From Klenkia terrae (lineage in GTDB: Bacteria; Actinomycetota; Actinomycetes; Mycobacteriales; Geodermatophilaceae): a stretch of DNA of 64,000 bases. The position numbers and the translations under genes are program-made. Shown piece after piece: positions 42,204 to 50,830 of the stretch. The stretch spans positions 1,801,061 to 1,865,060 of the forward strand of contig NZ_UEXK01000004.1 of NCBI RefSeq assembly GCF_900491935.1. The letters are read 5' to 3'. Below the pieces are notes generated by a model. The model worked only from the letters and a program-made list of their open reading frames with translations. It made no database searches and was not told where the DNA came from. The stretch's first letter is position 1. Every line of letters starts with the position of its first letter.

Positions 42204-43118
42204 GTGGACCACGCCGAGCTGTCGGCCGCCTTCCTGTCCGACCCCGCCCCCGGGCGCCCGGCGCCCCGCGTGCCGACCGGCCCGGCCCGGGCGCTGCGCG
42301 ACGCCGCGGAGCCGCTGGCCACGATCGGGTTCTGGGGCCGGCAGGCCTACGACGCGGTCGCCGCGCTCGGCCTGGAGTTCCTCACCGGCTACGTCTGGGG
42401 CCGGACCGCGCCGATGGGCGAGCCGACCGCGCCGGTGGTCGTCGCCGCGTTCGGGGTGTTCGAGCCCGGGCTGGTGACCTCACTGTACGAGCAGGCCCGC
42501 GGGATCGCCTCCCGCGCCGACGTGCTGGCCGCCCGCGAGCAGGGCGCGGTGGCCTCGCTGCACCAGGTCCTCGGCGACGTCCCGACCCGCGGGGTCGAGG
42601 CCGCGGTCGCCCAGCTGCGCCGGGCCACCGACGTGGCCGTGTCCGACGTCGCCGGCCGCCCGCTGGTGGCCGGCCTGGCGTCGCTCGACTGGCCGGACGA
42701 CGCCTGGGGCCGGCTGTGGCACGCGCTGAACATCCTGCGGGAGCACCGCGGCGACACCCACCAGGCGGCCAACGTCGCGGCCGGGCTGACCGGCGTCCAG
42801 ATGAACCTGGTGACGGAGTACTGGATCGGCTGGGAGCCGCGCGCCTACGCCGGCACCCGCGGCTGGTCGGCCGAGGTCATGGACGCCGCCGACGCCGACC
42901 TGCGCGAGCGCGGCTGGCTCGCCGACGGCGCGCTCACCGCCACCGGGCAGGCCGAGCGCGACCGGATCGAGCAGGCCACCGACGCGGCGATGGACCGGGT
43001 GCTCGCCCCCGTCGGCGACGACCTGCCCGCGCTCACCGCGCAGCTGGCGGCCTGGTCGGACGTGGTGGTGGCGGCCGGCTCGGCGCCCTCGGACCCCTAC
43101 AAGCGCGTCTCCGGCTGA
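42204..43118 (+). CDS. SCO6745-family (SalK-like) protein
   Basis: A 304-residue protein with the SCO6745/SalK pattern: PLATIGFWGRQAYDAVAALGLEFLTGYVWGR (in parts FWGRQAYDAVAALGLEFL and YVWGRTAPMG), LWHALNILREHRGDTHQ with the conserved HRGD-H, LTGVQMNLVTEYWIGWEP, and a C-terminal RGWLADGALTATGQAERDRIE helix segment like a winged helix. Function is not established; SalK homologues occur in antibiotic gene clusters. GTG at 42204 with GGGAG upstream. It is convergent with the LysR gene, overlapping by 22 bp. Confidence 0.8.
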   Translation: MDHAELSAAFLSDPAPGRPAPRVPTGPARALRDAAEPLATIGFWGRQAYDAVAALGLEFLTGYVWGRTAPMGEPTAPVVVAAFGVFEPGLVTSLYEQARGIASRADVLAAREQGAVASLHQVLGDVPTRGVEAAVAQLRRATDVAVSDVAGRPLVAGLASLDWPDDAWGRLWHALNILREHRGDTHQAANVAAGLTGVQMNLVTEYWIGWEPRAYAGTRGWSAEVMDAADADLRERGWLADGALTATGQAERDRIEQATDAAMDRVLAPVGDDLPALTAQLAAWSDVVVAAGSAPSDPYKRVSG

Positions 43119-44032
43119 GACCGGGCGGCGATCGCCACCAGGTCGCGGGCCGGACCCGCCGGTGGGGAGTGGGCCGGACCGGTCCACACCGCGCGCAGCT
43201 CACGGGCCAGGTCCACCCCGGCGACCGGGACCTCGACCAGCCGCTGCTCGCGCAGGTCGGCCGCCACCGCCAGCCGGGACAGCACGGCCGGCCCCAGCCC
43301 GGCCCGGACCGACTCCCGGACGGCGGTCGCGGTGCTCAGCTCCATGGTGGGGACGGCGGACGGCGACGCCCCGGCCGACGCGAGCGCCTGCTCCAGGGCA
43401 TGGCGGGTGCCCGACCCGACCTCCCGGGTGACCAGCGGGGTGCGGGCCAGCACGGCGGCCGACACGCTCCGCCGCGCGGCCCAGGGGTGGTCCGGGGCCA
43501 CCACCAGCACCAGCCGGTCGGTGCCGACGACGCGCCGGGACAGATCGGCCAAGGGCTCCGGCCCCTCGACCAGGCCGAGGTCCACCGCCCCGTCGCGGAC
43601 CAGCTGGGCCACCGCGGCGCTGTTGGTGGCGGTGAGCGTCACCTGGACCGGGTCGGCGCGGTCCCGCGCGCGCAGCGCGGCCAACCAGCCCGGCACCAGG
43701 TGCTCGGCCACCGTCATGCTGGCGGCCAGCCGCAGCCGGGCGGTGCCCTGGTGCCGGAGCGCGGCGAGCCCGGCGTCCAGGTCGTGCGCCGCCTCGACCA
43801 CCCGAGTCGCCCAGGCGGCGAACGCCGTGCCGGCCTCGGTCAGCCGGGTGCCGCGGGCCCGCCGGTCCAGCAGGGCGACCCCGGCCCGCTGCTCCAGCGC
43901 GCGCAGCCGCGCCGAGGCCGCCTGCTGGGTGATGCCGTGCACCCGCCCGGCGGCGCCGATGCTGCCGGTGGCGACCACGTCGAGCAGCAGCTCGAGGGCG
44001 CCGAGGTCCGGGACGTGCGGGCTCAGCGGCAC
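43097..44032 (-). CDS. LysR-family transcriptional regulator
   Basis: A 311-residue LysR regulator. The winged helix (about 10-70; LELLLDVVATGSIGAAGRVHGITQQAASARLRALEQRAG in parts) is followed by two effector-binding lobes including the conserved LRLAASMTVAEHLVPGWLAAL and GTRHALEQAL blocks, close to the CysL/YwfK subgroup by appearance. GTG at 44032. It is divergent from a TDT-family exporter, with the inverted repeat 44060-44082 in between; the exporter is the probable target. Its 3' end overlaps the SCO6745-family gene. Confidence 0.9.
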   Translation of the reverse strand: MPLSPHVPDLGALELLLDVVATGSIGAAGRVHGITQQAASARLRALEQRAGVALLDRRARGTRLTEAGTAFAAWATRVVEAAHDLDAGLAALRHQGTARLRLAASMTVAEHLVPGWLAALRARDRADPVQVTLTATNSAAVAQLVRDGAVDLGLVEGPEPLADLSRRVVGTDRLVLVVAPDHPWAARRSVSAAVLARTPLVTREVGSGTRHALEQALASAGASPSAVPTMELSTATAVRESVRAGLGPAVLSRLAVAADLREQRLVEVPVAGVDLARELRAVWTGPAHSPPAGPARDLVAIAARSQPETRL

Positions 44033-44059
44033 CCGGCGAGGCTAGGTCCGGCGACGCAG

Positions 44060-44082
44060 ATGCACAAGCACGGCTTGTGCAT
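44060..44082. promoter_or_regulatory. Perfect inverted repeat, candidate LysR site
   Basis: ATGCACAAGC (44060-44069) and GCTTGTGCAT (44073-44082) form a perfect 10-bp repeat around ACG in the 103-bp divergent gap. It lies 28 bp from the LysR start and 54 bp from the transporter start, as expected for an autoregulatory site. Confidence 0.6.
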
Positions 44083-44135
44083 GCACGCCCACGCCGTGCC
44101 TACCGGACCGGCCGGCGGGGGCGCACCGTGGAGCC

Positions 44136-45248
44136 ATGACCAGCACCGTCGCCGCCGAGCCCTCCCCCGCGCCGGTCCTCGACCGATCCCGGTGGGCCGG
44201 CGTGGCCGCCATCGGTCCGAACTGGTTCGCCGCCCTGATGGGCACCTCGATCGTGGCGACCGCCGCGGCCACGCTGCCGGTGCAGGTCCCCGGGCTCCGC
44301 CTGCTGGCGCAGGCGGTCTGGGTGCTGGCCGCGCTGGTGCTCGTCGCCCTGGTCGCGGCCACCGCGGCGCACTGGGTGCACCACCCGGCGGCCGCCCGCG
44401 GGCACGCCTCGGACCCGGTGATGGTGCACGCCTACGGCGCCCCGCCGATGGGGCTGCTGGCCTTCGGCGCGGCCACCCAGCTGGTCGGCCGCGACCTGGT
44501 GGGGGCCCGGGCGGCGCTGGCGGTGTTCGCCGTCCTCTGGGTGCTGGGGACGGTGGGCGGGCTGGTCACCGCGGTCGCCGTCCCGGTGGCGCTGTTCACC
44601 CGGCCCGGCCGGTCCGGGGAGGCGTCCGGCAGCTGGCTGCTGCCCGTCGTGCCACCCATGGTCTCCGCGGCCACCGGCGCCCTGCTGGTGCCGGAGCTGC
44701 CCGCCGGCCAGCTGCGGACGACGCTGTTCACCCTGTGCTGGTCGATGTTCGGGCTGTCCCTGCTGGCCGCGTTCGCGGTGACCACGCTGATCTGGGGGCG
44801 GTTGGCCCGGCACGGCATCGGCCCGGCCGCCGCGGTGCCCACGCTGTGGATCGTGCTCGGGCCGCTGGGCCAGGCGGTCACCGCCGCCAACAACCTCGGC
44901 GCCCAGGCCGACCTGGCGCTGCCCGAGCCCTACGCGACCGCGTTCCGCGCGGCCGGGCTCGTGCTGGGCCTGCCGCTGTGGGGCTTCGCCCTGCTGTGGG
45001 TCGGGGTCGCCGCCACCGTGACGGTGCGGACCGCGCGCGCCCACCTGCCGTTCAGCCTGGGCTGGTGGTCGTTCACCTTCCCGGTCGGCACCCTTGTGAC
45101 CGGCACCTCGGGGCTGGCCGCGCACACCGGGGAGACCTTCCTGCAGGTCGCCGCGGTGCTCTTCTTCGTCGGGCTGCTGGTCGCCTGGGCGACGGTCGCC
45201 GTCCGGACCGGGCGCGGGATCGCGTCCGGCGTCCTGCTCCGGCCCTGA
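44136..45248 (+). CDS. TDT-family transporter (tellurite-resistance/C4-dicarboxylate type)
   Basis: A 370-residue integral membrane protein with ten hydrophobic segments of the SLAC1/TehA/Mae1 family. IGPNWFAALMGTSIVATAAATLP is the family entry (in parts IGPNWFAALMGTSI), with FGAATQLVGRDL, PVVPPMVSAATGALLVPEL and SLGWWSFTFPVGTLVTG, the C-terminal signature. These carriers move sulfite, malate or related anions. A LysR regulator is divergent; this arrangement with a sulfite exporter is known in the family, so sulfite is a candidate here by inference. ATG at 44136. Confidence 0.9.
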   Translation: MTSTVAAEPSPAPVLDRSRWAGVAAIGPNWFAALMGTSIVATAAATLPVQVPGLRLLAQAVWVLAALVLVALVAATAAHWVHHPAAARGHASDPVMVHAYGAPPMGLLAFGAATQLVGRDLVGARAALAVFAVLWVLGTVGGLVTAVAVPVALFTRPGRSGEASGSWLLPVVPPMVSAATGALLVPELPAGQLRTTLFTLCWSMFGLSLLAAFAVTTLIWGRLARHGIGPAAAVPTLWIVLGPLGQAVTAANNLGAQADLALPEPYATAFRAAGLVLGLPLWGFALLWVGVAATVTVRTARAHLPFSLGWWSFTFPVGTLVTGTSGLAAHTGETFLQVAAVLFFVGLLVAWATVAVRTGRGIASGVLLRP

Positions 45249-45252
45249 CCCA

Positions 45253-45352
45253 CCCCAGCGTCGATCAGGGGCTCTGATCGAAGTCCGTCCTCCTGCACCA
45301 GATCTGGTGCAGGAGGACGGAATGTGGTGCACCCCCCTGATCAACGCTGGGG
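45253..45352. terminator. Nested 100-bp palindromic hairpin at a convergent gene boundary
   Basis: Outer arms CCCCAGCGTCGATCAGGGG (45253-45271) and 45334-45352 pair over 19 bp with one mismatch. Inside lies a perfect 38-bp palindrome at 45284-45321 centred on AGATCT. It sits between the TDT transporter stop (45248) and the convergent alcohol dehydrogenase stop (45366), where a bidirectional terminator is expected. The perfect inner palindrome is unusually long. Confidence 0.65.
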
Positions 45353-45365
45353 GACGGGGGTGCGG

Positions 45366-46424
45366 CTAGGGCTCGACGGTGACCTTGATGGCGGTGCCGG
45401 CCTTGACGATGTCGAAGGCCTCCAGCGCCCGCTCCAGCGGCAGGCGGGCGGTGATCAGGTCCTTGACCGGGACCTGGCCCGACGAGATGTACTCCAGCGC
45501 CCGCTTGTTGTGCTCGGGGGCCGAGCCGTTCGCGCCGTGGATGTGCAGCTGGCGGTAGTGCACGACGTTGGAGTCGCAGGTGATCGTCGGGTTGGTCTTG
45601 GGCAGCCCGCCGAAGAAGGAGATCCGGCCGTTGCGGGCCGCCATCGCGATGGCCTGCTCCTGGGTGACGTTGGCCGCGGTCGCGGTGATGACGACGTCGG
45701 CACCCCGGCCACCGGTCAGCTCCATGACCCGCTCGACGACGTCGACCTCGGCGCCGTTGATGGTCTCGTCGGGCTGCACGGCGTCGGCGCTCATCTGCAG
45801 GCGCTCGGCGTTGACGTCGACCAGGAAGACCTTGCCCACCTTGTGCACGCCGCGGGCGATGCGGATATGCATGCAGCCGATCGGGCCGGCGCCGAAGACG
45901 ACGAGGGTGTCGCCCTCCTCGATGCCCAGCAGCTCCTGGGCGTTGATCGCGCAGGCGAAGGGCTCGGCGGCCGACGCCTCGTCGTAGCCGACGTTCTCCG
46001 GGATCCGGTTGAGGCCGTCGACCTTGAGCACCTGCTGCGGCACGATCATGTACTCGGCGAAGCCGCCGTCGTACTGGTAGCCGACCGAGGTCTGGTTCTG
46101 GCACACGGCCATCCAGCCCTTGCGGCACTCGTAGCACTCACCGCACGGCACCGCGGCGATGACCTGGACGCGGTCACCGGCGGCCCAGCTGCTGCCGTAC
46201 GTGCTGTTGACGTCGGCGCCGACCTCGACGACCTCGCCGGCGATCTCGTGACCGATCGTCCGCGGCGGGGTGAGGTTCTGGTGGCCGTTGTGGAAGATCT
46301 TGACGTCGGTGCCGCAGGTCGAGCAGTTCTTGACCTTGATCTTGATCTCGCCCGGCCCGCACTCGGGCTCCGGCACGTCCTCGAGACGGACGTCCTCCGG
46401 GGCGTAGAACCGCAGTGCCTTCAT
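45366..46424 (-). CDS. Zinc-dependent medium-chain (sorbitol/hexitol-type) alcohol dehydrogenase
   Basis: A 352-residue MDR dehydrogenase oxidising a polyol or alcohol with NAD(P). Catalytic zinc ligands are in NCSTCGTD and IGHEIAGEVV; four structural-zinc Cys lie in PCGECYECRKGWMAVC; GAGPIGCMHIRIARG is the Rossmann loop. It resembles galactitol-phosphate or sorbitol dehydrogenases more than short alcohols enzymes. ATG at 46424 with GGAGGA upstream. Divergent from the mannitol-type PTS gene and so may oxidise the hexitol phosphate delivered by it, in place of a classical MtlD. That role is inference. Confidence 0.88.
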   Translation of the reverse strand: MKALRFYAPEDVRLEDVPEPECGPGEIKIKVKNCSTCGTDVKIFHNGHQNLTPPRTIGHEIAGEVVEVGADVNSTYGSSWAAGDRVQVIAAVPCGECYECRKGWMAVCQNQTSVGYQYDGGFAEYMIVPQQVLKVDGLNRIPENVGYDEASAAEPFACAINAQELLGIEEGDTLVVFGAGPIGCMHIRIARGVHKVGKVFLVDVNAERLQMSADAVQPDETINGAEVDVVERVMELTGGRGADVVITATAANVTQEQAIAMAARNGRISFFGGLPKTNPTITCDSNVVHYRQLHIHGANGSAPEHNKRALEYISSGQVPVKDLITARLPLERALEAFDIVKAGTAIKVTVEP

Positions 46425-46603
46425 CGTGTCCTCCACAGGTGCCGGGACGGGCGGTCGGGACGACCGGGGAACGCCCGGTGTGCCGTGGATCACCCTAGTG
46501 ATGCCGCCCTCTGGCTCCGATCGTACGCATCCGGGCCCGGAGAGATCCGTGAACGGTGCTTGACCGGGCGTGAAACGACGTATACAAATCAATTCACAGA
46601 TTC

Positions 46604-46617
46604 GTGACAGCTGTCAC
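46604..46617. promoter_or_regulatory. CRP/GlxR-like site in the PTS promoter
   Basis: GTGACAGCTGTCAC is a perfect 14-bp palindrome with the layout GTGA-N6-TCAC, and the next base A completes TCACA, one base short of the actinobacterial CRP/GlxR consensus TGTGA-N6-TCACA. It lies 72 bp before the PTS start codon and 180 bp from the divergent dehydrogenase. Suggests cAMP-type carbon control of hexitol uptake. Confidence 0.6.
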
Positions 46618-46688
46618 AGACTGTGCCTACGATCCGCACCTCAGCCGTCCGCGATCCGGTCTCGGCCCCATCCAGAAGAAGGTCATCC

Positions 46689-48692
46689 ATGGCCAGCACA
46701 ACCGACGCCGCCCCCCGTGGTGGCGCCCGACTGCACGTGCAGCGCTTCGGCACGTTCCTGTCGAACATGGTGTTGCCGAACATCGGCGCGTTCATCGCCT
46801 GGGGGCTGATCACGGCCCTGTTCATCCAGACCGGCTGGGTGAAGCTCATCGGCGACGCCTTCGGCTACGACGGCGGCTACGGCTTCGTCTCGGTCCTGGG
46901 CGCCTGGACCAACGCCGACGGCACCCCGATGCACGACAGCGCCGGCATCGTCGGCCCGATGATCACGTACCTCCTCCCGCTGCTGATCGGCTACACCGGC
47001 GGCCGGATGATGTACAACGACTCGCTGCGCGGCGGCGTCGTCGGCGCGATCGCCACGATGGGCGCCATCACCGGGGCCAGCGTCCCGATGTTCCTGGGCG
47101 CCATGGTCATGGGCCCGCTCGGCGGCTGGTCGATGAAGAAGCTCGACGCGCTGTGGGCGCACAAGATCCGCCCCGGCTTCGAGATGCTGGTCAACAACTT
47201 CTCCGCCGGCATCTGGGGCGGCATCCTCGCCGTCGTCGGCTTCGTCGTCGCCGGGCCGTTCGTGCAGGGCTTCAGCACCTTCGCCGGCAACGTCGTGGAC
47301 TTCCTGGTCGAGCGCAACCTGCTGCCGCTGACCTCGATCTTCATCGAGCCGGCCAAGATCCTGTTCCTGAACAACGCGATCAACCAGGGCATCCTCACCC
47401 CGCTGGGCACCACGGCGGCGCAGACCGACGGCCAGTCGATCCTGTTTCTGCTCGAGGCCAACCCCGGCCCGGGCCTGGGCCTGCTGCTCGCCTTCGCCGT
47501 CTTCGGCCGCGGTGCCGCCAAGTCCTCGGCCCCCGGCGCGATCCTCATCCAGTTCATCGGCGGGATCCACGAGATCTACTTCCCGTACGTGCTGGCCAAG
47601 CCGAAGCTGATCGCCGCGGTGATCCTCGGCGGCATGGCCGGCGTGTTCACCAACGTCATCTTCGGCTCGGGTCTGCGCTCGCCGGCCTCGCCCGGCTCGA
47701 TCATCGCCGTGTGGGCGTCCTCGCCGCCGAGCAGCCTGCTGGGCGTCACCGCCTCGGTCATCGTCGCCGCCGGTGTCTGCTTCCTGGTCGCGTCCTTCCT
47801 GCTCAAGATCGACAAGGGCACGGACGACGGCGACCTGAGCGCAGCGACCGCGCAGATGGAGGCCAACAAGGGCAAGAAGTCCTCGGTGTCGGGCATGCTC
47901 GCCGGCTCCGGTGCGGCGGGGAACGGCCCGATCCACTCGATCGTGTTCGCCTGCGACGCCGGCATGGGCTCCTCGGCCATGGGCGCCTCGGTGCTCCGCA
48001 AGAAGGTGCACGGCGCCGGCTTCACCGACGTCACCGTGGTGAACAAGGCCATCTCGAACCTGAGCGACGACGTCGACCTGGTGGTCACCCACCAGGACCT
48101 CACCGACCGGGCCCGGCAGAGGACCCCGTCCGCGACCCACGTCTCGGTCGAGAACTTCATGGCCAGCCCGCGCTACGACGAGATCGTCGAGCTGCTCCAG
48201 CGGCAGAACGGCTCCGGTGCCGGCACCCCGGCGGCGGCGTCCTCGGCCGGCGGGGTGGACAGCGGCCTGCTGGCCCGCGAGTCCATCGTGCTCGACGCCT
48301 CCGGCGACAAGGCCGCGGCGATCGAGCAGGCCGGTGACCTCCTGGTCGCCGCCGGTGCCGTCGACACCTCCTACGTGCGGGCCATGCACGAGCGGGAGAC
48401 CTCGGTGTCGACCTACATGGGCAACCTGCTGGCCATCCCGCACGGCACCAACGAGGCCAAGCCCGCGATCAAGCGGTCGGCGATCTCGTTCGTGCGGTTC
48501 CCGCAGGGCGTCGACTGGAACGGCAAGCAGGTGAAGTTCGTGATCGGCATCGCCGGTGCCGGGGACGACCACCTGAAGCTGCTGGGCCGGATCGCGGAGA
48601 TCTTCACCGACGACGCCCAGGTGGCCCGCCTCGAGCAGGCCCGCACGCAGGACGACGTCCTCGCCGTCCTGGGGGCCATGCAGCCCGCCTGA
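46689..48692 (+). CDS. mtlA: PTS mannitol-type enzyme II (CBA)
   Basis: A 667-residue membrane permease that imports and phosphorylates a hexitol, most likely mannitol, using HPr-derived phosphate. EIIC (about 1-350) has the membrane segments with GGRMMYNDSLRGG and the GIHEIYFPYVL motif. EIIB carries the phosphorylated Cys422 in CDAGMGSSAMGAS; EIIA carries His585 in AIPHGTNEAK. The full CBA order is that of E. coli MtlA. ATG at 46689, with AGAAGG upstream. The CRP-like palindrome in its promoter indicates carbon control; no mtlD, mtlR or ptsH/I lies in the window. Confidence 0.95.
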   Translation: MASTTDAAPRGGARLHVQRFGTFLSNMVLPNIGAFIAWGLITALFIQTGWVKLIGDAFGYDGGYGFVSVLGAWTNADGTPMHDSAGIVGPMITYLLPLLIGYTGGRMMYNDSLRGGVVGAIATMGAITGASVPMFLGAMVMGPLGGWSMKKLDALWAHKIRPGFEMLVNNFSAGIWGGILAVVGFVVAGPFVQGFSTFAGNVVDFLVERNLLPLTSIFIEPAKILFLNNAINQGILTPLGTTAAQTDGQSILFLLEANPGPGLGLLLAFAVFGRGAAKSSAPGAILIQFIGGIHEIYFPYVLAKPKLIAAVILGGMAGVFTNVIFGSGLRSPASPGSIIAVWASSPPSSLLGVTASVIVAAGVCFLVASFLLKIDKGTDDGDLSAATAQMEANKGKKSSVSGMLAGSGAAGNGPIHSIVFACDAGMGSSAMGASVLRKKVHGAGFTDVTVVNKAISNLSDDVDLVVTHQDLTDRARQRTPSATHVSVENFMASPRYDEIVELLQRQNGSGAGTPAAASSAGGVDSGLLARESIVLDASGDKAAAIEQAGDLLVAAGAVDTSYVRAMHERETSVSTYMGNLLAIPHGTNEAKPAIKRSAISFVRFPQGVDWNGKQVKFVIGIAGAGDDHLKLLGRIAEIFTDDAQVARLEQARTQDDVLAVLGAMQPA

Positions 48693-48711
48693 CCCGCAGC
48701 ACCCCGCACGA

Positions 48712-48747
48712 CGCGGCCCCCGGTCCTCTCCTGGATCGGGGGCCGCG
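48712..48747 (+). terminator. Strong GC hairpin after mtlA
   Basis: CGCGGCCCCCG (48712-48722) pairs perfectly with CGGGGGCCGCG (48737-48747) around a 14-nt loop, beginning 20 bp after the mtlA stop. A factor-independent end without T-tract, as is common in high-GC actinobacteria, is likely. Confidence 0.65.
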
Positions 48748-48786
48748 CTGCGTCGGGGCCCGGTGCGCGGCGGGCAGGATCGCGGC

Positions 48787-49527
48787 ATGGGCGCACCACT
48801 CACCGTCGTCACCGGGGGCAGCCGCGGGATCGGCGCCGCCACCGTCGCCGCACTGGCCCGGGCCGGGCACGACGTCGTCGTCGGCTACCGCTCGGACGGC
48901 GCCGCGGCCGCGCGGGTGGTCGCCGACGCCGAGGCGGTCGGCGTCCGGGCGGTGGCGGTCCGGGCCGACGTCACCGACCCCGCCGACGTCGACCGGCTGT
49001 TCGCCACCGACCTCGGGACGCCGACCGGGCTGGTCGCCAACGCCGGGCTGACCGCGCACCTCGGCGACCTGGCGGACACCCCGGTCGACGTCGTCCGCAC
49101 GGTGCTGGAGGTCAACCTGCTCGGCGCCGTGCTGTGCTGCCGACGGGCGGCCCAGGTGATGGCCACCGACCGGGGCGGGGCCGGCGGCGCGGTCGTCTGC
49201 ATCTCCTCCTCCGCGGCCACGCTGGGGTCCCCGCACGAGTACGTCCACTACGCCGCCGCCAAGGCCGGCGTCGACGCACTCGTCGTCGGGCTGGCCAAGG
49301 AGCTGGCCGCCTCCGGCGTCCGGGTCAACGGCGTGGCACCGGGTCTGGTGCGCACCGACATCCACACCGGCGCCGGCGACCCCGGCCGGGTCGACCGGGT
49401 CACCGGCCGGGTCCCGCTGGGCCGGGCCGGCGAACCCGACGAGATCGCGCCCGCCGTGGTGTGGCTGCTCGGGCCCGACGCCGGCTACGTCAGCGGCACC
49501 GTGCTGCGGGTGGCCGGCGGGCTCTGA
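48787..49527 (+). CDS. Short-chain dehydrogenase/reductase (FabG-like)
   Basis: A 246-residue NAD(P)-dependent oxidoreductase. TGGSRGIGAATVAALARAGHD binds the cofactor (TGGSRGIG at residues 10-17), NAG is in VANAGLTAHL, the catalytic Ser is in CISSSAATLGS, and YVHYAAAKAG carries the YxxxK pair. The ending VSGTVLRVAGGL is typical of FabG-like SDRs. ATG at 48787. It follows the mtlA terminator and could in principle act on a polyol or sugar in the same metabolic area, but the substrate cannot be read from sequence. Confidence 0.9.
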   Translation: MGAPLTVVTGGSRGIGAATVAALARAGHDVVVGYRSDGAAAARVVADAEAVGVRAVAVRADVTDPADVDRLFATDLGTPTGLVANAGLTAHLGDLADTPVDVVRTVLEVNLLGAVLCCRRAAQVMATDRGGAGGAVVCISSSAATLGSPHEYVHYAAAKAGVDALVVGLAKELAASGVRVNGVAPGLVRTDIHTGAGDPGRVDRVTGRVPLGRAGEPDEIAPAVVWLLGPDAGYVSGTVLRVAGGL

Positions 49528-49652
49528 GCGTTGCAGCAGGTTGCACCTGCGGCGTCCTCCGTGACGCGGGTCACCGCTGGGCGACGGATGCGTTTATGGT
49601 CACATCGGCACGTGACACCAGGTGCCACCAGGCGAGCGAAGCAGGAGCAACG

Positions 49653-50774
49653 ATGCCCACCACCACCCGCGCCTCGATCATCCGTCAGTCCCCGGGCGAG
49701 TACGAGACCGTGACCCTCGAGCTGGACGACCCCCGCAAGGGCGAGGTCCAGGTCAAGATGGCCGCCTCCGGGCTGTGCCACTCCGACGACCACCTGCAGA
49801 CCGGTGACCTCCAGGTCATGACCTACCCCTTCTGCGGCGGCCACGAGGGCTCCGGCGTCATCACCAAGGTCGGGCCGGACACCCCCGGCTTCGAGGAGGG
49901 CGACCACGTCGTCTTCTCCTTCGTCCCCTCCTGCGGGCAGTGCTCCGCCTGTCGCCGCGGCGACTTCAACCTCTGCGACAAGGGCGCCCTGCTGCTGGTC
50001 GGCTCGCGCTCGGACGACGCCGAGGACTTCCGCATGAAGCTCGACGGCCAGAACGTCGGCCAGATGTGCGGCATCTCGACCTTCTCCGAGTACACGACCG
50101 CCGACGTCGCCTCGGTCATCAAGATCGACAAGGACATCCCGCTCAAGTCCGCCGCCCTCGTCGGCTGCGGCGTGCCCACCGGCTTCGGCACCGCGGTCAA
50201 GGCCGGCGGGGTCAAGCCCGGCGACGTCGTGATCGTCATGGGCATCGGCGGGATCGGCATCAACGCCGTCCAGGGTGCCGCCCACGCCGGCGCGACCAAC
50301 GTCATCGCCGTCGACCCGATCCCGTTCAAGCGCGAGATGGCGCAGGAGTTCGGCGCCACCGACGTGTTCGAGAACATGGAGCAGGCCACCGAGTTCGCCC
50401 AGTCCATCACCGAGGGCCAGGGCGCCGACGTCGCCCTGATCACCGTGGGCGTCCTCAAGCCCGAGCACCCGGCCCAGGGCCTGGCGTCCATCCGCAAGGG
50501 CGGCACCGTGGTCGTCACCGGTCTGGGCAACATGGCCGAGACCACGCCGATCTCGGCGTTCGACCTGACCCTGCTGCAGAAGCGTCTGCAGGGCGCGATC
50601 ATCGGCGCGCAGTCGCCGCACTCGGACATCCCGAAGCTGCTGCGCATGTACCAGGCCGGTCAGCTCAAGCTCGACGAGCTGATCACCAAGGAGTACACCC
50701 TCGACCAGGTCACCGAGGCCTACCGCGACATGCACGAGGGCAAGAACATCCGCGGCGTCATCGTCTTCGACTGA
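49653..50774 (+). CDS. Class III-like zinc alcohol dehydrogenase (NDMA-type)
   Basis: A 373-residue MDR alcohol dehydrogenase. SGLCHSDDHLQTGD and CGGHEGSGVI hold the catalytic zinc; PSCGQCSACRRGDFNLCDKG holds four structural-zinc Cys; GIGGIGINAVQGA is the Rossmann motif. The pattern matches actinobacterial NDMA-dependent or mycothiol-linked alcohol dehydrogenases, in which the tightly bound nicotinamide is recycled. ATG at 49653 with AGGAG upstream. It stands alone after an SDR gene; likely acts on primary alcohols or formaldehyde adducts. A perfect hairpin follows it. Confidence 0.9.
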   Translation: MPTTTRASIIRQSPGEYETVTLELDDPRKGEVQVKMAASGLCHSDDHLQTGDLQVMTYPFCGGHEGSGVITKVGPDTPGFEEGDHVVFSFVPSCGQCSACRRGDFNLCDKGALLLVGSRSDDAEDFRMKLDGQNVGQMCGISTFSEYTTADVASVIKIDKDIPLKSAALVGCGVPTGFGTAVKAGGVKPGDVVIVMGIGGIGINAVQGAAHAGATNVIAVDPIPFKREMAQEFGATDVFENMEQATEFAQSITEGQGADVALITVGVLKPEHPAQGLASIRKGGTVVVTGLGNMAETTPISAFDLTLLQKRLQGAIIGAQSPHSDIPKLLRMYQAGQLKLDELITKEYTLDQVTEAYRDMHEGKNIRGVIVFD

Positions 50775-50782
50775 CGGAACGC

Positions 50783-50830
50783 CTGATGGAGTCGCAGAGC
50801 TCGGTTCCCGATGCTCTGCGACTCCATCAG
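50783..50830. terminator. Perfect 18-bp hairpin between two convergent genes
   Basis: CTGATGGAGTCGCAGAGC (50783-50800) and its perfect complement (50813-50830) flank a 12-nt loop, starting 9 bp after the alcohol dehydrogenase stop. The right arm contains the stop codon of the convergent DUF2277 gene at 50827-50829. Bidirectional termination is the simplest role. Confidence 0.7.

Noticed and set aside
39846-43118. A 1090-codon plus-strand frame antisense to the AceE-like gene
   Set aside because: Its left part is low-complexity Arg/Gly/Pro sequence without motifs; only the 3' end from 42204 is a real gene.
42146-45277. A 1043-codon frame across the SCO6745, LysR and TDT genes
   Set aside because: It is composed of Arg/Pro/Ala shadow sequence and conflicts with three genes having recognisable motifs.
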